In this document: in pieces, positions 18,904 to 29,441 of the stretch
Layout: each line of letters opens with the position of its first letter
How positions within the stretch are numbered: the stretch's first letter is position 1
Source of the DNA: Ferribacterium limneticum
GTDB lineage: Bacteria > Pseudomonadota > Gammaproteobacteria > Burkholderiales > Rhodocyclaceae
Direction: 5' to 3'
DNA: 64,000 bases
NCBI RefSeq assembly: GCF_020510625.1
Contig: NZ_CP075191.1
Span: 1,836,001 to 1,900,000, forward strand
Translations under genes and position numbers: made by a program
The notes under the pieces: model-generated
What the model was told of the DNA's origin: nothing
Databases searched by the model: none
The model's input: only the letters and a program-made list of their open reading frames with translations

Positions 18904-19293
18904 ATGGAAAATACCGCGACAACCTACGAGAAGATCGGCGGTGAACCGGTTGTTGGCAAATTGTGCGATCGTTTCTACGAGTTGATGGCCACGATTCCGC
19001 AATTCACCGAGCTCCGTGCCATGCATCCCGAAAGTCTGCAGGGTTCACGTGACAAGCTCTACATGTTCCTGTCCGGCTGGTTTGGCGGACCGGATCTGTT
19101 TGTCGAAAAATTTGGCCATCCGCGGCTGCGGGGTCGTCACATGCCTTTTGCCATTGGGGTCAAGGAGCGTGATCAGTGGGTTGCCTGCATGGCACTTGCC
19201 ATGGAAGATGTCGGCCTCAGCGAAGACATTCGCAAGGTGCTGTTGAACAATTTCTTCAACACGGCCGATTTCATGCGCAACAAGAGCGAATAA
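18904..19293 (+). CDS. Group II truncated hemoglobin (trHbO type)
   Basis: The 129-aa haem protein has the group II pattern YEKIGGEPVV at the N-terminus, FLSGWFGGPDLFVEKFGHPRLRGRH across the E-F region with the proximal His in GRHMPF, and RDQWVACM carrying the conserved Trp of helix G. Such globins bind O2, NO or peroxide and are linked to protection from nitrosative or oxidative stress. A ribosome binding site, GGGAGAA, lies just upstream of ATG 18904. It sits between ygiQ and an uncharacterised gene. Confidence 0.93.
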   Translation: MENTATTYEKIGGEPVVGKLCDRFYELMATIPQFTELRAMHPESLQGSRDKLYMFLSGWFGGPDLFVEKFGHPRLRGRHMPFAIGVKERDQWVACMALAMEDVGLSEDIRKVLLNNFFNTADFMRNKSE

Positions 19294-19314
19294 GCCGGTT
19301 TCAGGGCGGGGCGC

Positions 19315-20379
19315 GTGGTCCATCCACTATTGGTTCCCTTGCTCGGGCTGGCCTTCCGGTCTCTTGAGCCGCTTGGTCATCGCCCGAAAATCCGGCTTCG
19401 CCAGCCTTTCCGGCCGCCGGTGGCGGCCCGCCTGGCTACCATGTTGCGCCAAGGCCAGCATGACACCCTGCGTTTCACCTTGAGTCGCTTGCAAGGCGAC
19501 AGCCAACGCAGCAGCATTGAAGCCATGCTCGAAGCGCTGGATGAAGCCGAGCGCTGCGACCAGTGGATGGAGCGGCTGTGGCAGTGGTACCGCCAGAACC
19601 GGGAATTCCATGCGATGACGGTGCTGATCTACGGTCTGGTCAAATATGCATGGATGAAACGCAGTAGCGATGCGGCCGGTGCTGTCGGTGAAAAGCAGGC
19701 GCAGGCCTTCCGCGAGGCATTGGAGGAGGCTGAACGCTTGCTCGACAAGGTGCTGGCAACTCATCCGGAGAATGTCGATCTGCTGTGTGTCCGCCTGGTA
19801 ACGGGGCGGGGCCTGGGGCTGGAACTAGCTCAACAGTGGTCGCGCTTCCGGGCATTGATTGGCGTTGATCCCGGCCATTACCGCGGACACTTGGCAATGC
19901 TGGAAAGTTTGAAAGCGCAGTGGGGCGGCAGTGACGAAGCAATGTTCAAATTCGCTCGCGCTCGGGCTGGTCAGGTGCCCGATGGTCATCCGGTGAAGGC
20001 TTTGATCGTACATGCGCATTTCGAAATGCGTAACCAGCGCCACTGGTCCGGGGATGCCACCGTAGATGACTACTTCCGGCAACCGGAGGTCGCTGACGAA
20101 GTTGAAGAGGCGTGGGCAAAATCCATCGCTTCCCCGCAATTCCGCGATGAGTCTCGGCGCGACGAGCTATCCAATCTTTTTGCCGCTGCACTGTATCTCG
20201 CAGGTCGCCATGACTCGGCGCGCCTGGCTTTGGCGATGATGGATGGCCATTGTCTGCCAATGCCATGGCGCACGATGGGCGGCAATATCAAGGAAAAGGG
20301 CAATCCCGGCTGGGTGGTTGAACGGGTTTCGGCGGAATTGCTGCGTGCGGATGTTGCTGCTGAATTGCCTCGGCGCTAG
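19315..20379 (+). CDS. Uncharacterised alpha-helical protein (DUF4034-like)
   Basis: The 354-aa product is predicted mostly helical, with TPR-like stretches (about residues 60-150), many Trp and Arg residues and no clear signal peptide or membrane segment beyond a mildly hydrophobic N-terminus. It begins at GTG 19315, 22 bp after the globin stop; the ribosome binding site is weak, so a later start cannot be excluded. The resemblance to DUF4034 proteins is an impression. Its tight position behind the globin suggests shared expression. No function is assigned. Confidence 0.6.
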   Translation: MVHPLLVPLLGLAFRSLEPLGHRPKIRLRQPFRPPVAARLATMLRQGQHDTLRFTLSRLQGDSQRSSIEAMLEALDEAERCDQWMERLWQWYRQNREFHAMTVLIYGLVKYAWMKRSSDAAGAVGEKQAQAFREALEEAERLLDKVLATHPENVDLLCVRLVTGRGLGLELAQQWSRFRALIGVDPGHYRGHLAMLESLKAQWGGSDEAMFKFARARAGQVPDGHPVKALIVHAHFEMRNQRHWSGDATVDDYFRQPEVADEVEEAWAKSIASPQFRDESRRDELSNLFAAALYLAGRHDSARLALAMMDGHCLPMPWRTMGGNIKEKGNPGWVVERVSAELLRADVAAELPRR

Positions 20380-20515
20380 GGATCCAACGCCGTATTTCCA
20401 GCAGATTTTCCAGCAAATTTTTCTGCCTGATCAATCGCATAAGCAGCAACAAAGCATGCTGCAGCGCAACACGGGATGATAGAATATCGCCTTTGTCTTT
20501 CAGGCCCTATTGTCC

Positions 20516-22357
<1,842 letters not shown>

Positions 22358-22410
22358 TCAGCTAACGATGAGTTTCTGCCAGCCCTGTCGGGATCTGGTT
22401 CGAGAACATA

Positions 22411-22438
22411 AAAAGGCAGCCCGATGGGTTGCCTTTTT
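22411..22438 (+). terminator. Rho-independent terminator after typA
   Basis: Stem AAAGGCAGCCC / GGGTTGCCTTT with a GAT loop and one G-T wobble, flanked by A and T runs. It lies about 55 bp after typA. Because both flanks are A/T tracts it could also stop the convergent GGDEF-EAL transcript. Confidence 0.8.
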
Positions 22439-22513
22439 CATTGGTCTTTCTGCTTTCTTTACTCTCTTGGGGCTGGTCAGCGATCCGGCGACCAGTATCG
22501 GGATGTGCAAGGT

Positions 22514-24418
22514 TTATCCCTGATTGTCCGGACTGATAAGAAACTTTTCGGTAAATTCCGGGGCGGGAAGGGCGCGGCTGATCAGGTAGCCCTGGATCAC
22601 GTCGCAGCCCAGTTTTTCGAGTTGGCGGCGCTGGGTCTGTGTTTCCACCCCTTCGGCCACCACATCGAGTGACAGGCTCTTGGCCATGGCGATGATGGCC
22701 TTGACCATCGGCTCGCTGCCTACCGATCCATCGTCAAGGATCAGGTTGTTGATGAAGGATTTGTCAATTTTCAGGGTGGTGATCGGAAGGCGTTGCAGAT
22801 AGGAAAGGGATGAATAGCCTGTCCCGAAATCGTCGAGAGCGATCATCACGCCGGCGGCATGTAGATGCAGCAACTCCTCGATGCTGAAATTTTCCCCATC
22901 AAGCAATACTGATTCGGTAACCTCGACTTTCAGTGCACAGGCGGGCAGCCCGGCCAATTGCAGTTTCTCGAGAATCAGCTCGGCAACTGAAGATCGCCAG
23001 AACTGACGTGGCGACAGGTTAATGGCAATCGGTGGGGCGTTTAGATTCATCGAACGCCATTCGAGAATTTGGGCAATAGTGTTCTCGATAACCCACTCAC
23101 CGATCTGGATGATCAGGCCACTATCTTCAGCGACGGGAATGAAATGGTCCGGCGGGATATATTTTGTTCCGTCATGCCAGCGTAGTAGCGCTTCAGCCCC
23201 CGTCAGCCGGCCATCCGATGTCGCGACCTGCGGCTGAAAATGCAGTTCCAGCTGGTTTTCAGCCAGTGCATGGCGCAATTGCGTTTCCAGCGACATCCGG
23301 AAGGTAATGCGTTCGTTCATTAACGGCGTGTGTGAACGTATCGTGTTGCCGCCAGCTGCCTTGGCCTCGTACATGGCCGTATCGGCATGTCGGAGAAGGG
23401 TTTCGCCATCGGCAGCATCTGCAGGAAACAGGCTGATACCGATGCTGGCCGTTGTGAAGAAATCGCTCTCGCTACCGCTGATGGGGGTGGTCAGCAGTTC
23501 CTTGAGCAACATGGCTGCCAGAAATGCCGTATTGACATCGTCGACTGGATTGGCCAGCACGATAAACTCATCACCGCCCTGGCGATAAAGACTGCAGCCG
23601 GGGGGCAGTCCTGAGAGCAGGCGCTGCGTCACCAGTTGCAATAGCTGGTCCCCGGCTCGATGCCCCAGCGTGTCATTGATGTTCTTGAAACGATCCAGAT
23701 CGATGAACATGACAGCCAAGCGGGAATTATTTTCACGCGCCGCTTCGATGGCTGCCTGGAGTTTTTCGGCGAACATCAGGCGATTCGGTAAACCGGTCAG
23801 GCTGTCGTGCTGGGCAAGAAATTCAAGTTCCTCCTGATGCGCCCGCATTTCGGTAATGTCGGTTACCGATCCGACCATCTGGTAGGCCTGCCCGGTGCTG
23901 TCACGAACCGCCAGGCCACGCGACGCAATCCAGCGGTAATTGCCATCGTTCGCCAGAACACGGTATTCGCAGTAAAAAAAATCGCTATTACCCTTGAGGT
24001 GGTCGGCGACTGCACGGTTGTAATTGCCAACATCGTCCGGGTGAACCAATTTTAGCCAGGCATGGGTATCGGGTAGAAAGTCTTCGCGGTAACCCAGTAT
24101 CTCCAGCAATCGGGGGCCGACATGCAAGGCTTTGGTGATTGGATCCCATTCCCAGAAACCATCGTGGGCAGCTAGCATCGCCATGTCGTAAGCCCGGCGA
24201 ACAGCCTGAAAAACATGCCAGTCACGGTAGGCTTGGAAGGCTATGCCGCTCAATGCGGCGATGAGCAGGATCGCTGTGATCGGGCTGGGGAAATACAGGA
24301 AAGTGGCAATGCCGGCAAATGAGGCCACTACGACGATAAGCGTCAGTAGCGATGAGTTTAGGCGGCGATGTTGCAGCGACGACGATCGGGAAAGCTTGGA
24401 AAGTCCGAGTCGCTGCAT
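22514..24418 (-). CDS. PAS-GGDEF-EAL membrane protein
   Basis: The 634-aa protein has two hydrophobic segments (about residues 23-62) and a PAS/PAC domain (about 78-200, PAS_3 type with WEWDP, YRVLANDGNYRW and GSVTDITE). A GGDEF domain with intact QGGDEF (about 292) and an EAL domain with EALLRW, DDFGTGYSSL and EGVET follow. It likely senses a cytoplasmic cue through PAS and adjusts c-di-GMP; the net activity is unknown. It lies just 6 bp downstream-side of moaA's stop on the same strand, so the two may share a transcript. Confidence 0.92.
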   Translation of the reverse strand: MQRLGLSKLSRSSSLQHRRLNSSLLTLIVVVASFAGIATFLYFPSPITAILLIAALSGIAFQAYRDWHVFQAVRRAYDMAMLAAHDGFWEWDPITKALHVGPRLLEILGYREDFLPDTHAWLKLVHPDDVGNYNRAVADHLKGNSDFFYCEYRVLANDGNYRWIASRGLAVRDSTGQAYQMVGSVTDITEMRAHQEELEFLAQHDSLTGLPNRLMFAEKLQAAIEAARENNSRLAVMFIDLDRFKNINDTLGHRAGDQLLQLVTQRLLSGLPPGCSLYRQGGDEFIVLANPVDDVNTAFLAAMLLKELLTTPISGSESDFFTTASIGISLFPADAADGETLLRHADTAMYEAKAAGGNTIRSHTPLMNERITFRMSLETQLRHALAENQLELHFQPQVATSDGRLTGAEALLRWHDGTKYIPPDHFIPVAEDSGLIIQIGEWVIENTIAQILEWRSMNLNAPPIAINLSPRQFWRSSVAELILEKLQLAGLPACALKVEVTESVLLDGENFSIEELLHLHAAGVMIALDDFGTGYSSLSYLQRLPITTLKIDKSFINNLILDDGSVGSEPMVKAIIAMAKSLSLDVVAEGVETQTQRRQLEKLGCDVIQGYLISRALPAPEFTEKFLISPDNQG

Positions 24419-24424
24419 ATTGGG

Positions 24425-25498
24425 CTATCCCCCGGTCATCGACATGAAACGTATGACTTGCGGGGAATCCATTTGCTGGGTGAAATCGTGGCCAAAGGGT
24501 TTTATCCCCATGCTATCAACGATGGCCTGACGTACGGCAGCATCGTCATTTCCGGCGCGGAGTGCTGGCAACAGGTTGGTGGCATCATTTTGACCAAGGC
24601 AGGGATAGAGTTCGCCCTTGGCGGTAATCCGCACCCTGTTGCAGGTATCGCAAAAATTGTGGCTGTGCGGGGAAATGAAGCCAATGCGCGATTCACTACC
24701 CGGAACGCGCCAGTAACGAGCTGGCCCTCCTGAATTTTCTGCAGAGGGGATTAGCTCGAAATGTGGCTTCAGCATTTCCCGGGTTTCCTCGGATGAAATG
24801 AAGGTGTTGTTTCGCCCAAGGATTTCCCCAAGCGGCATTTCCTCAATGAAGGAAATATCCAGCTCCCGGTCGATGGCAAAACGAACCAGATCGACGAACT
24901 CGTCATCGTTGGTGCCACGCATCATCACCGTGTTCAGCTTCGTTCTGCGGAAGCCGGCCGCGCCCGCAGCCTCGATGCCGCGCAGCACTTTGGCCAGATC
25001 GCCGATGCGGGTAATTGCCCGGAAGCGATCAGCTTTCAGGGTGTCCAGGCTGATGTTGATGCGCTTGACGCCTGCTGCATACAAAGGCGCTGCAAACTTC
25101 TCCAGTTGAGAGCCATTGGTCGTCAGTACCAAATTTTCGAGGCCGGGCAGGGCGCCGAGTCGTTCGATCAACCACATGGCCCCTTTGCGAACCAGCGGCT
25201 CGCCGCCAGTAATCCGCAGCTTGCTCACGCCCAGCCCGACGAAGACTGTAGCGATACGCAGGCACTCTTCGAGGCTCATGACTTCCTTTCGGGGAAGGAA
25301 GGTCATCTCTTCGGCCATACAGTAAGTACAACGAAAATCGCAACGATCGGTTATCGACAGGCGAACGTAGGAAATCCGCCGCCCATATTTATCGAGCAGT
25401 GTCCCTTCACTATGCATGCCAGTTGTTGTGGCAATAGCAGGGGTGAAATTGGCAAGTCCGGCCGGTGTGAGTTCCGGCCTGAGGGTTTCGTTTTGCAT
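24425..25498 (-). CDS. moaA: GTP 3',8-cyclase MoaA
   Basis: MoaA is a radical SAM enzyme that makes the first molybdopterin intermediate from GTP. The protein has the SAM cluster motif C-D-F-R-C-T-Y-C, the glycine-rich GGEPL motif, C-terminal cluster cysteines in F-C-D-T-C-N-R and Y-P-C-L-G, and the essential terminal Gly-Gly. ATG 25498 gives 357 aa. ATG 25417, just before LLDKYGRR, would give a more typical length, so the start is uncertain. Molybdenum cofactor serves nitrate reductase and similar enzymes, not nitrogenase. Confidence 0.93.
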   Translation of the reverse strand: MQNETLRPELTPAGLANFTPAIATTTGMHSEGTLLDKYGRRISYVRLSITDRCDFRCTYCMAEEMTFLPRKEVMSLEECLRIATVFVGLGVSKLRITGGEPLVRKGAMWLIERLGALPGLENLVLTTNGSQLEKFAAPLYAAGVKRINISLDTLKADRFRAITRIGDLAKVLRGIEAAGAAGFRRTKLNTVMMRGTNDDEFVDLVRFAIDRELDISFIEEMPLGEILGRNNTFISSEETREMLKPHFELIPSAENSGGPARYWRVPGSESRIGFISPHSHNFCDTCNRVRITAKGELYPCLGQNDATNLLPALRAGNDDAAVRQAIVDSMGIKPFGHDFTQQMDSPQVIRFMSMTGG

Positions 25499-25695
25499 GG
25501 CGGACGATATCGTTGGCGAGTCGCAAGCGCGGACTGGCATCTGGGCAGCGATTATCAGCGCCAGACAGCGACCTAACAAGTAGAGAGATCAAAAAACGAA
25601 AAGTTCGCAAGCCGTCGAAATTGGTCGAATCAACATGCCTCTAGCACACAGTTGGTCTGGATGTGGCGAATCAAGGTTTAGCAGGAGCCGGGTAT

Positions 25696-26010
25696 TCAGG
25701 CCGCCACTCGGTTCATCAGCAAGGTAAGTTCGGGGTAAAAGCCCAGTCTGCTGAGTTCGATTCGGCGTCCGATTTGAACCGATTCAGCCACCTCGCGTGC
25801 GGCGGTTGATTGTTCGATAAGTAATGGGAAGGTTTTTCTTGCATCGACCAGGGAAAAAATCCCGATCAATACGGCGCCGCATGACTTGTAATAGGCAGCG
25901 TCCACTCGAACGAATCGTGCTCCGTTGTCGCAGGCATCCAAATACGTCGATGCAGTGGTTGCAGTAGCTTCAAGCGCATTGAGCGCAGACTGGCTGAAAT
26001 AAGATGTCAT
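25696..26010 (-). CDS. Small phasin-like protein
   Basis: The 104-aa amphipathic, Ala-rich helical protein has a strong ribosome binding site, AAAGGAG, 8 bp before ATG 26010. It begins with the S-Q-S-A-L-N-A-L-E-A pattern seen in small phasins that coat polyhydroxyalkanoate granules, but it is short and no PHA gene is nearby. It may equally be an unrelated helical protein. It stands alone, with about 250 bp between its start and the tRNA. Confidence 0.45.
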   Translation of the reverse strand: MTSYFSQSALNALEATATTASTYLDACDNGARFVRVDAAYYKSCGAVLIGIFSLVDARKTFPLLIEQSTAAREVAESVQIGRRIELSRLGFYPELTLLMNRVAA

Positions 26011-26214
26011 GGCGGCACTCCTTTCGGGGCCTATGAACTCTAATGAGTCGTACGTTAGAGAAGCGACATCTTTCTGTCGTGGAACTATTTCACGAACAGG
26101 GTGGGGAAATGCTTGAGACGCTGTTTGAAGGTAGGCTTATTTGAGACATCAGGTGAGCGAGGGGCAACGAAGAGTCACAAATATGGTTCTTGAGCGGGAT
26201 TTTTTATCTGAAAA

Positions 26215-26243
26215 AGGAAAAGCCCAACCAATTGGCTGGGCCT
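26215..26243 (-). terminator. Terminator downstream of tRNA-Asn
   Basis: Read on the minus strand, GCCCAGCCAATTGGTTGGGC forms a near-perfect hairpin with one G-T wobble, followed by TTTTCCTTTTT. It begins about 16 bp after the tRNA 3' end. Confidence 0.8.
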
Positions 26244-26258
26244 TTTTCTGTTGTATTC

Positions 26259-26334
26259 TGGCTCCCCGACCTGGGCTCGAACCAGGGACCTACGGATTAA
26301 CAGTCCGGCGCTCTACCGACTGAGCTATCGAGGA
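26259..26334 (-). tRNA. tRNA-Asn (anticodon GTT)
   Basis: 76-nt cloverleaf on the minus strand. The acceptor pairs TCCTCGA with TCGGGGA (one G-T), the D-loop reads AGCTCAGTCGGTAGAGC, and the anticodon loop CTGTTAA carries GTT. The T-arm is CCTGG-TTCGAGC-CCAGG, the discriminator base is G, and CCA is encoded. It stands alone, with a terminator immediately after it. Confidence 0.97.
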
Positions 26335-26410
26335 ACAGAGGAGCGCATTATAGGAGTAGAATGCCCTAGTGTCAAGCGTTTTGTGACTTTTGAAGAAGAA
26401 AAATACTGCC

Positions 26411-28105
26411 ATGGATCCCAATTTAGTCTACGCAAAAACCCCCACCGGTGATGAGGCGGTGCGTCAGAGTACTCGTGTCGTTCAGCGCAATTTGCGCATG
26501 GTTCTGGTGCAGGTCGATGGGAAAACAAGCGTCGGGGAACTGGCGGGCAAGATTGGTAATCCGCGTCTGGTCGAGTCCGCGTTGCGCGAATTGGAAGAGG
26601 GTGGGTATATCGCGCCCACCATTGAAGCGGTATCGGTTTGGGAGGAGAGCAAGAAGGCCGCCAAGGCGGAGTCTAAGCAGCAGGCGGCTCTCGCCATGTC
26701 GCAGTTTTCCGTATTCGGACCAAAGTCTTTAGGGGCGCCCGACTCAAAATCCGATTCAGCCTTTGGGAGCAATTTTTCCTCTTTCGGAAAACCTATTCTT
26801 CCTGCTGCAGGCAAGGTAAGTGCAGAAACGGTCAAGCGACCGTCCGGAGCCGATGAAAAGCTGGAACCCAAGGACCGCACAGCCGGGCGCCCACTATTGT
26901 CCTGGCGCTTCGCTGTGCTTGGATTCGCGGGTTTGTTGGTTACGCTGCTTGGCGCACTGCTGGTCTTTCCCTATGAAAGATTCAAACCAGCCCTTGAGGC
27001 CTCTCTTGCGCAATACCTTCAGACCCAGGTCAGGATCGAAGGGGTTGGTGTCGCTTTTTTTCCGACGCCTCAACTTAAGCTGACTGACGTTCGGATTGGA
27101 AATCCGGCCGATGGAAGTGTCGCAGAAGTTCGTATTTCCTCCCCTCTTTCCCTGCTTGGAAACCCTCCATTTCAGATTTCACGCGTCGACGTTATCGGCG
27201 CCGCACTGGCAGCCAATCGATTTGTTGCCATGCCATTGCTTAATGGCGAAGCAGTGGGAAGCGGCATCGCTATTGTCAGAAAAATACATATCGATCATTC
27301 ACAACTGATCCTGAGCGATGGTCTAGCCTTCTCTGATATCTACGGGGAGATTCGCTTCGGCGCAGACGGAGTGGTTGAAAAGGCGACTTTTGAGACGAAT
27401 GATCGCAGCCTTCTCGTTGACGCACGCCCCGGCCCTTTGGGGATTGCCTTGAATATTGAAGGGCGCGCCTGGAAGCCCTCCGGAACTGCCATTTCGTTCG
27501 CGTCGCTACAGGCCAAAGGGGTGCTGCAGAAGGACAGGCTGCTTATTCAGAATATCGACACCACCTTCCTTGGCGGCATTCTCAAGGGCGACTGGTTGCT
27601 TGATTGGAGCAACGGGCTTGCCATGGCTGGAGACGGTACGCTGAGCCGAATTGATACTCGCAAACTTTCGGCCGCACTTGTTCCTTCCTTGAAAATAGAA
27701 GGTGACATGAGTGGTTCTGTTCGATTGCGCTCGACGGGGCGTGACTGGGAAAGTCTGTGGAGCAATTCTGAAGGCGTCCTGAACACTGAAATTACTCGGG
27801 GAGCGCTCAATGGGGTCGACCTTGGTGAGGCGGCACGGCGCAATGGGGTCTCTGACGTTCGTGCCGGGGCGACCAAATTTGATCGACTGCGCTCAACGAT
27901 AACGATTAACCCAAGGCAGGTCATCGGCCGGGACGTTCGTATGGATGCCGGAATGGTGACAGCTTTGGGACAGTTCGTTTCCAGTCGTGATGGACAAGTC
28001 GAAGGCAGTATGGCCGTTACTCTGCAAACTTCGGTCTCCAGCGTGCATGCGCCGGTTCGCGTTTTCGGTACCTTGCCAGATCTGAGCGCAACTACCCGAA
28101 AATAA
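26411..28105 (+). CDS. AsmA-like membrane protein with N-terminal winged-helix-like domain
   Basis: The 564-aa protein opens with about 70 residues resembling a small winged-helix domain (VQVDGKTSVGELAGKIGNPRLVE then LEEGGYI). A charged linker and one transmembrane helix (about 165-187) follow. A long beta-rich periplasmic region (about 190-560) has AsmA/DUF748 character, including LEASLAQYLQTQVRIEGV and the C-terminal GGQ/AsmA2-like part. AsmA proteins act in lipid transport or outer-membrane maintenance. ATG 26411 is preferred over an in-frame TTG at 26390. A shared terminator follows. Confidence 0.75.
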   Translation: MDPNLVYAKTPTGDEAVRQSTRVVQRNLRMVLVQVDGKTSVGELAGKIGNPRLVESALRELEEGGYIAPTIEAVSVWEESKKAAKAESKQQAALAMSQFSVFGPKSLGAPDSKSDSAFGSNFSSFGKPILPAAGKVSAETVKRPSGADEKLEPKDRTAGRPLLSWRFAVLGFAGLLVTLLGALLVFPYERFKPALEASLAQYLQTQVRIEGVGVAFFPTPQLKLTDVRIGNPADGSVAEVRISSPLSLLGNPPFQISRVDVIGAALAANRFVAMPLLNGEAVGSGIAIVRKIHIDHSQLILSDGLAFSDIYGEIRFGADGVVEKATFETNDRSLLVDARPGPLGIALNIEGRAWKPSGTAISFASLQAKGVLQKDRLLIQNIDTTFLGGILKGDWLLDWSNGLAMAGDGTLSRIDTRKLSAALVPSLKIEGDMSGSVRLRSTGRDWESLWSNSEGVLNTEITRGALNGVDLGEAARRNGVSDVRAGATKFDRLRSTITINPRQVIGRDVRMDAGMVTALGQFVSSRDGQVEGSMAVTLQTSVSSVHAPVRVFGTLPDLSATTRK

Positions 28106-28106
28106 A

Positions 28107-28134
28107 AAAGGGCGGAACCTGAGTGCCGCCCTTT
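28107..28134. terminator. Bidirectional terminator between AsmA-like gene and aminotransferase
   Basis: Nine-bp stem AAAGGGCGG / CCGCCCTTT with a 10-nt loop. The A6 run on its left gives a T tract on the minus strand, so it serves the aminotransferase best; on the plus strand the tail is shorter. Confidence 0.8.
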
Positions 28135-28156
28135 AGGCCAATCGATTTTGAGTCGA

Positions 28157-29365
28157 TCAGGCCTTGGTTACAGCGGCAATCGCCTTCGCCACGTAATCCA
28201 GATTCTTGGTGTTCAGCGCAGCCAGGCAGATACGACCGGTTGATACGGCATAAATACCGAACTCTTCACGCATGCGTTCGACCTGTGCAGCCGTCAGGCC
28301 GGTGTAGGAGAACATGCCGCGCTGCTGGGCAACGAACGAGAAGTCCTGGGCCACACCTTGAGCCTTGATGGCATCGACCAGGCCAGTGCGCATGGCACGG
28401 ATGCGGTCACGCATGCCGGACAACTCGGTTTCCCACATCTGACGCAATTCAGCAGAGGCCAGTACGCCAGCAACCAGAGCACCGCCATGGGTCGGCGGGT
28501 TGGAGTAGTTGGTGCGGATGACGCGCTTGACCTGTGACATGACGCGAGCGGACTCTTCCTTGCCTGCCGTGACGATGGACAGGGCGCCAACGCGCTCGCC
28601 ATACAGCGAGAAGTTCTTGGAGAACGAGCTGGAAGCAAAGAATTGTAGGCCGGAAGCCGAGAAGGCACGAACTGCTACCGCGTCAGCATCGATGCCATCG
28701 GCAAAACCCTGGTAGGCCATGTCGAGGAAGGGGACGAGACCGCGTTCCTGACAGATGGCAACAACTTCGCCCCACTGTGCATCCGACAGGTCGGCGCCTG
28801 TCGGGTTGTGGCAGCAGGCGTGCAGAATGATGACCGAGCCAGCATCCAGTCCCTTCAGGCAGGCCTTCATGCCCTCGAAGTTGACGCCACGCGTGGCGGC
28901 ATCGTAGTACGGATAGTTTTCGACCACGAAGCCGGCAGATTCAAACAGGGCGCGATGGTTTTCCCAGGATGGGTCGCTGATATAGACCTTGGCGTTCGGG
29001 TTCAGTCGCTTCAGGTAATCGGCACCAATTTTCAGGGCACCCGTGCCGCCAAGGGCCTGGGCGGTAATAACCTGGCCATTGGCGATCAGGGCGGAGTCTT
29101 TGCCGAGCAGCAGATTCTGGACGGCAGAGTTGTAGGCCGGGTTGCCTTCGATCGGCTGATAGCCGCGTGGCAGCGCTGCCTTGACGCGGACGTCCTCGGC
29201 AGCCTTGACGGCAGCCAGCAGCGGAATCTTGCCGTTGTCGTCGAAATACACGCCGACACCAAGATTCACCTTGGTAGTGCGCGCATCAGCATTGAAAGCT
29301 TCATTCAGACCCAGGATAGGATCGCGCGGGGCCATTTCCACCGCAGCGAAGATCGAAGAGGACAT
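28157..29365 (-). CDS. Class I aromatic/aspartate aminotransferase
   Basis: This PLP enzyme of aminotransferase family I-alpha is AspC/TyrB-like and transfers amino groups between aspartate or aromatic amino acids and 2-oxoglutarate. The 402-aa protein has [13 protein letters not shown] near the N-terminus, [11 protein letters not shown], the PLP-lysine segment [18 protein letters not shown], and an arginine-containing substrate site near the C-terminus. ATG 29365 has GGAG upstream and gives the normal length; a 37-codon N-terminal extension is rejected. It is divergent from uvrB across 76 bp. Confidence 0.9.
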   Translation of the reverse strand: MSSSIFAAVEMAPRDPILGLNEAFNADARTTKVNLGVGVYFDDNGKIPLLAAVKAAEDVRVKAALPRGYQPIEGNPAYNSAVQNLLLGKDSALIANGQVITAQALGGTGALKIGADYLKRLNPNAKVYISDPSWENHRALFESAGFVVENYPYYDAATRGVNFEGMKACLKGLDAGSVIILHACCHNPTGADLSDAQWGEVVAICQERGLVPFLDMAYQGFADGIDADAVAVRAFSASGLQFFASSSFSKNFSLYGERVGALSIVTAGKEESARVMSQVKRVIRTNYSNPPTHGGALVAGVLASAELRQMWETELSGMRDRIRAMRTGLVDAIKAQGVAQDFSFVAQQRGMFSYTGLTAAQVERMREEFGIYAVSTGRICLAALNTKNLDYVAKAIAAVTKA

Positions 29366-29441
29366 AGAGACTCCGTGGAATAATACGAATAATGTTCGCG
29401 CAGCCAACCGGCTACGCGACGAGAAACCGAAGAATTTTAAC

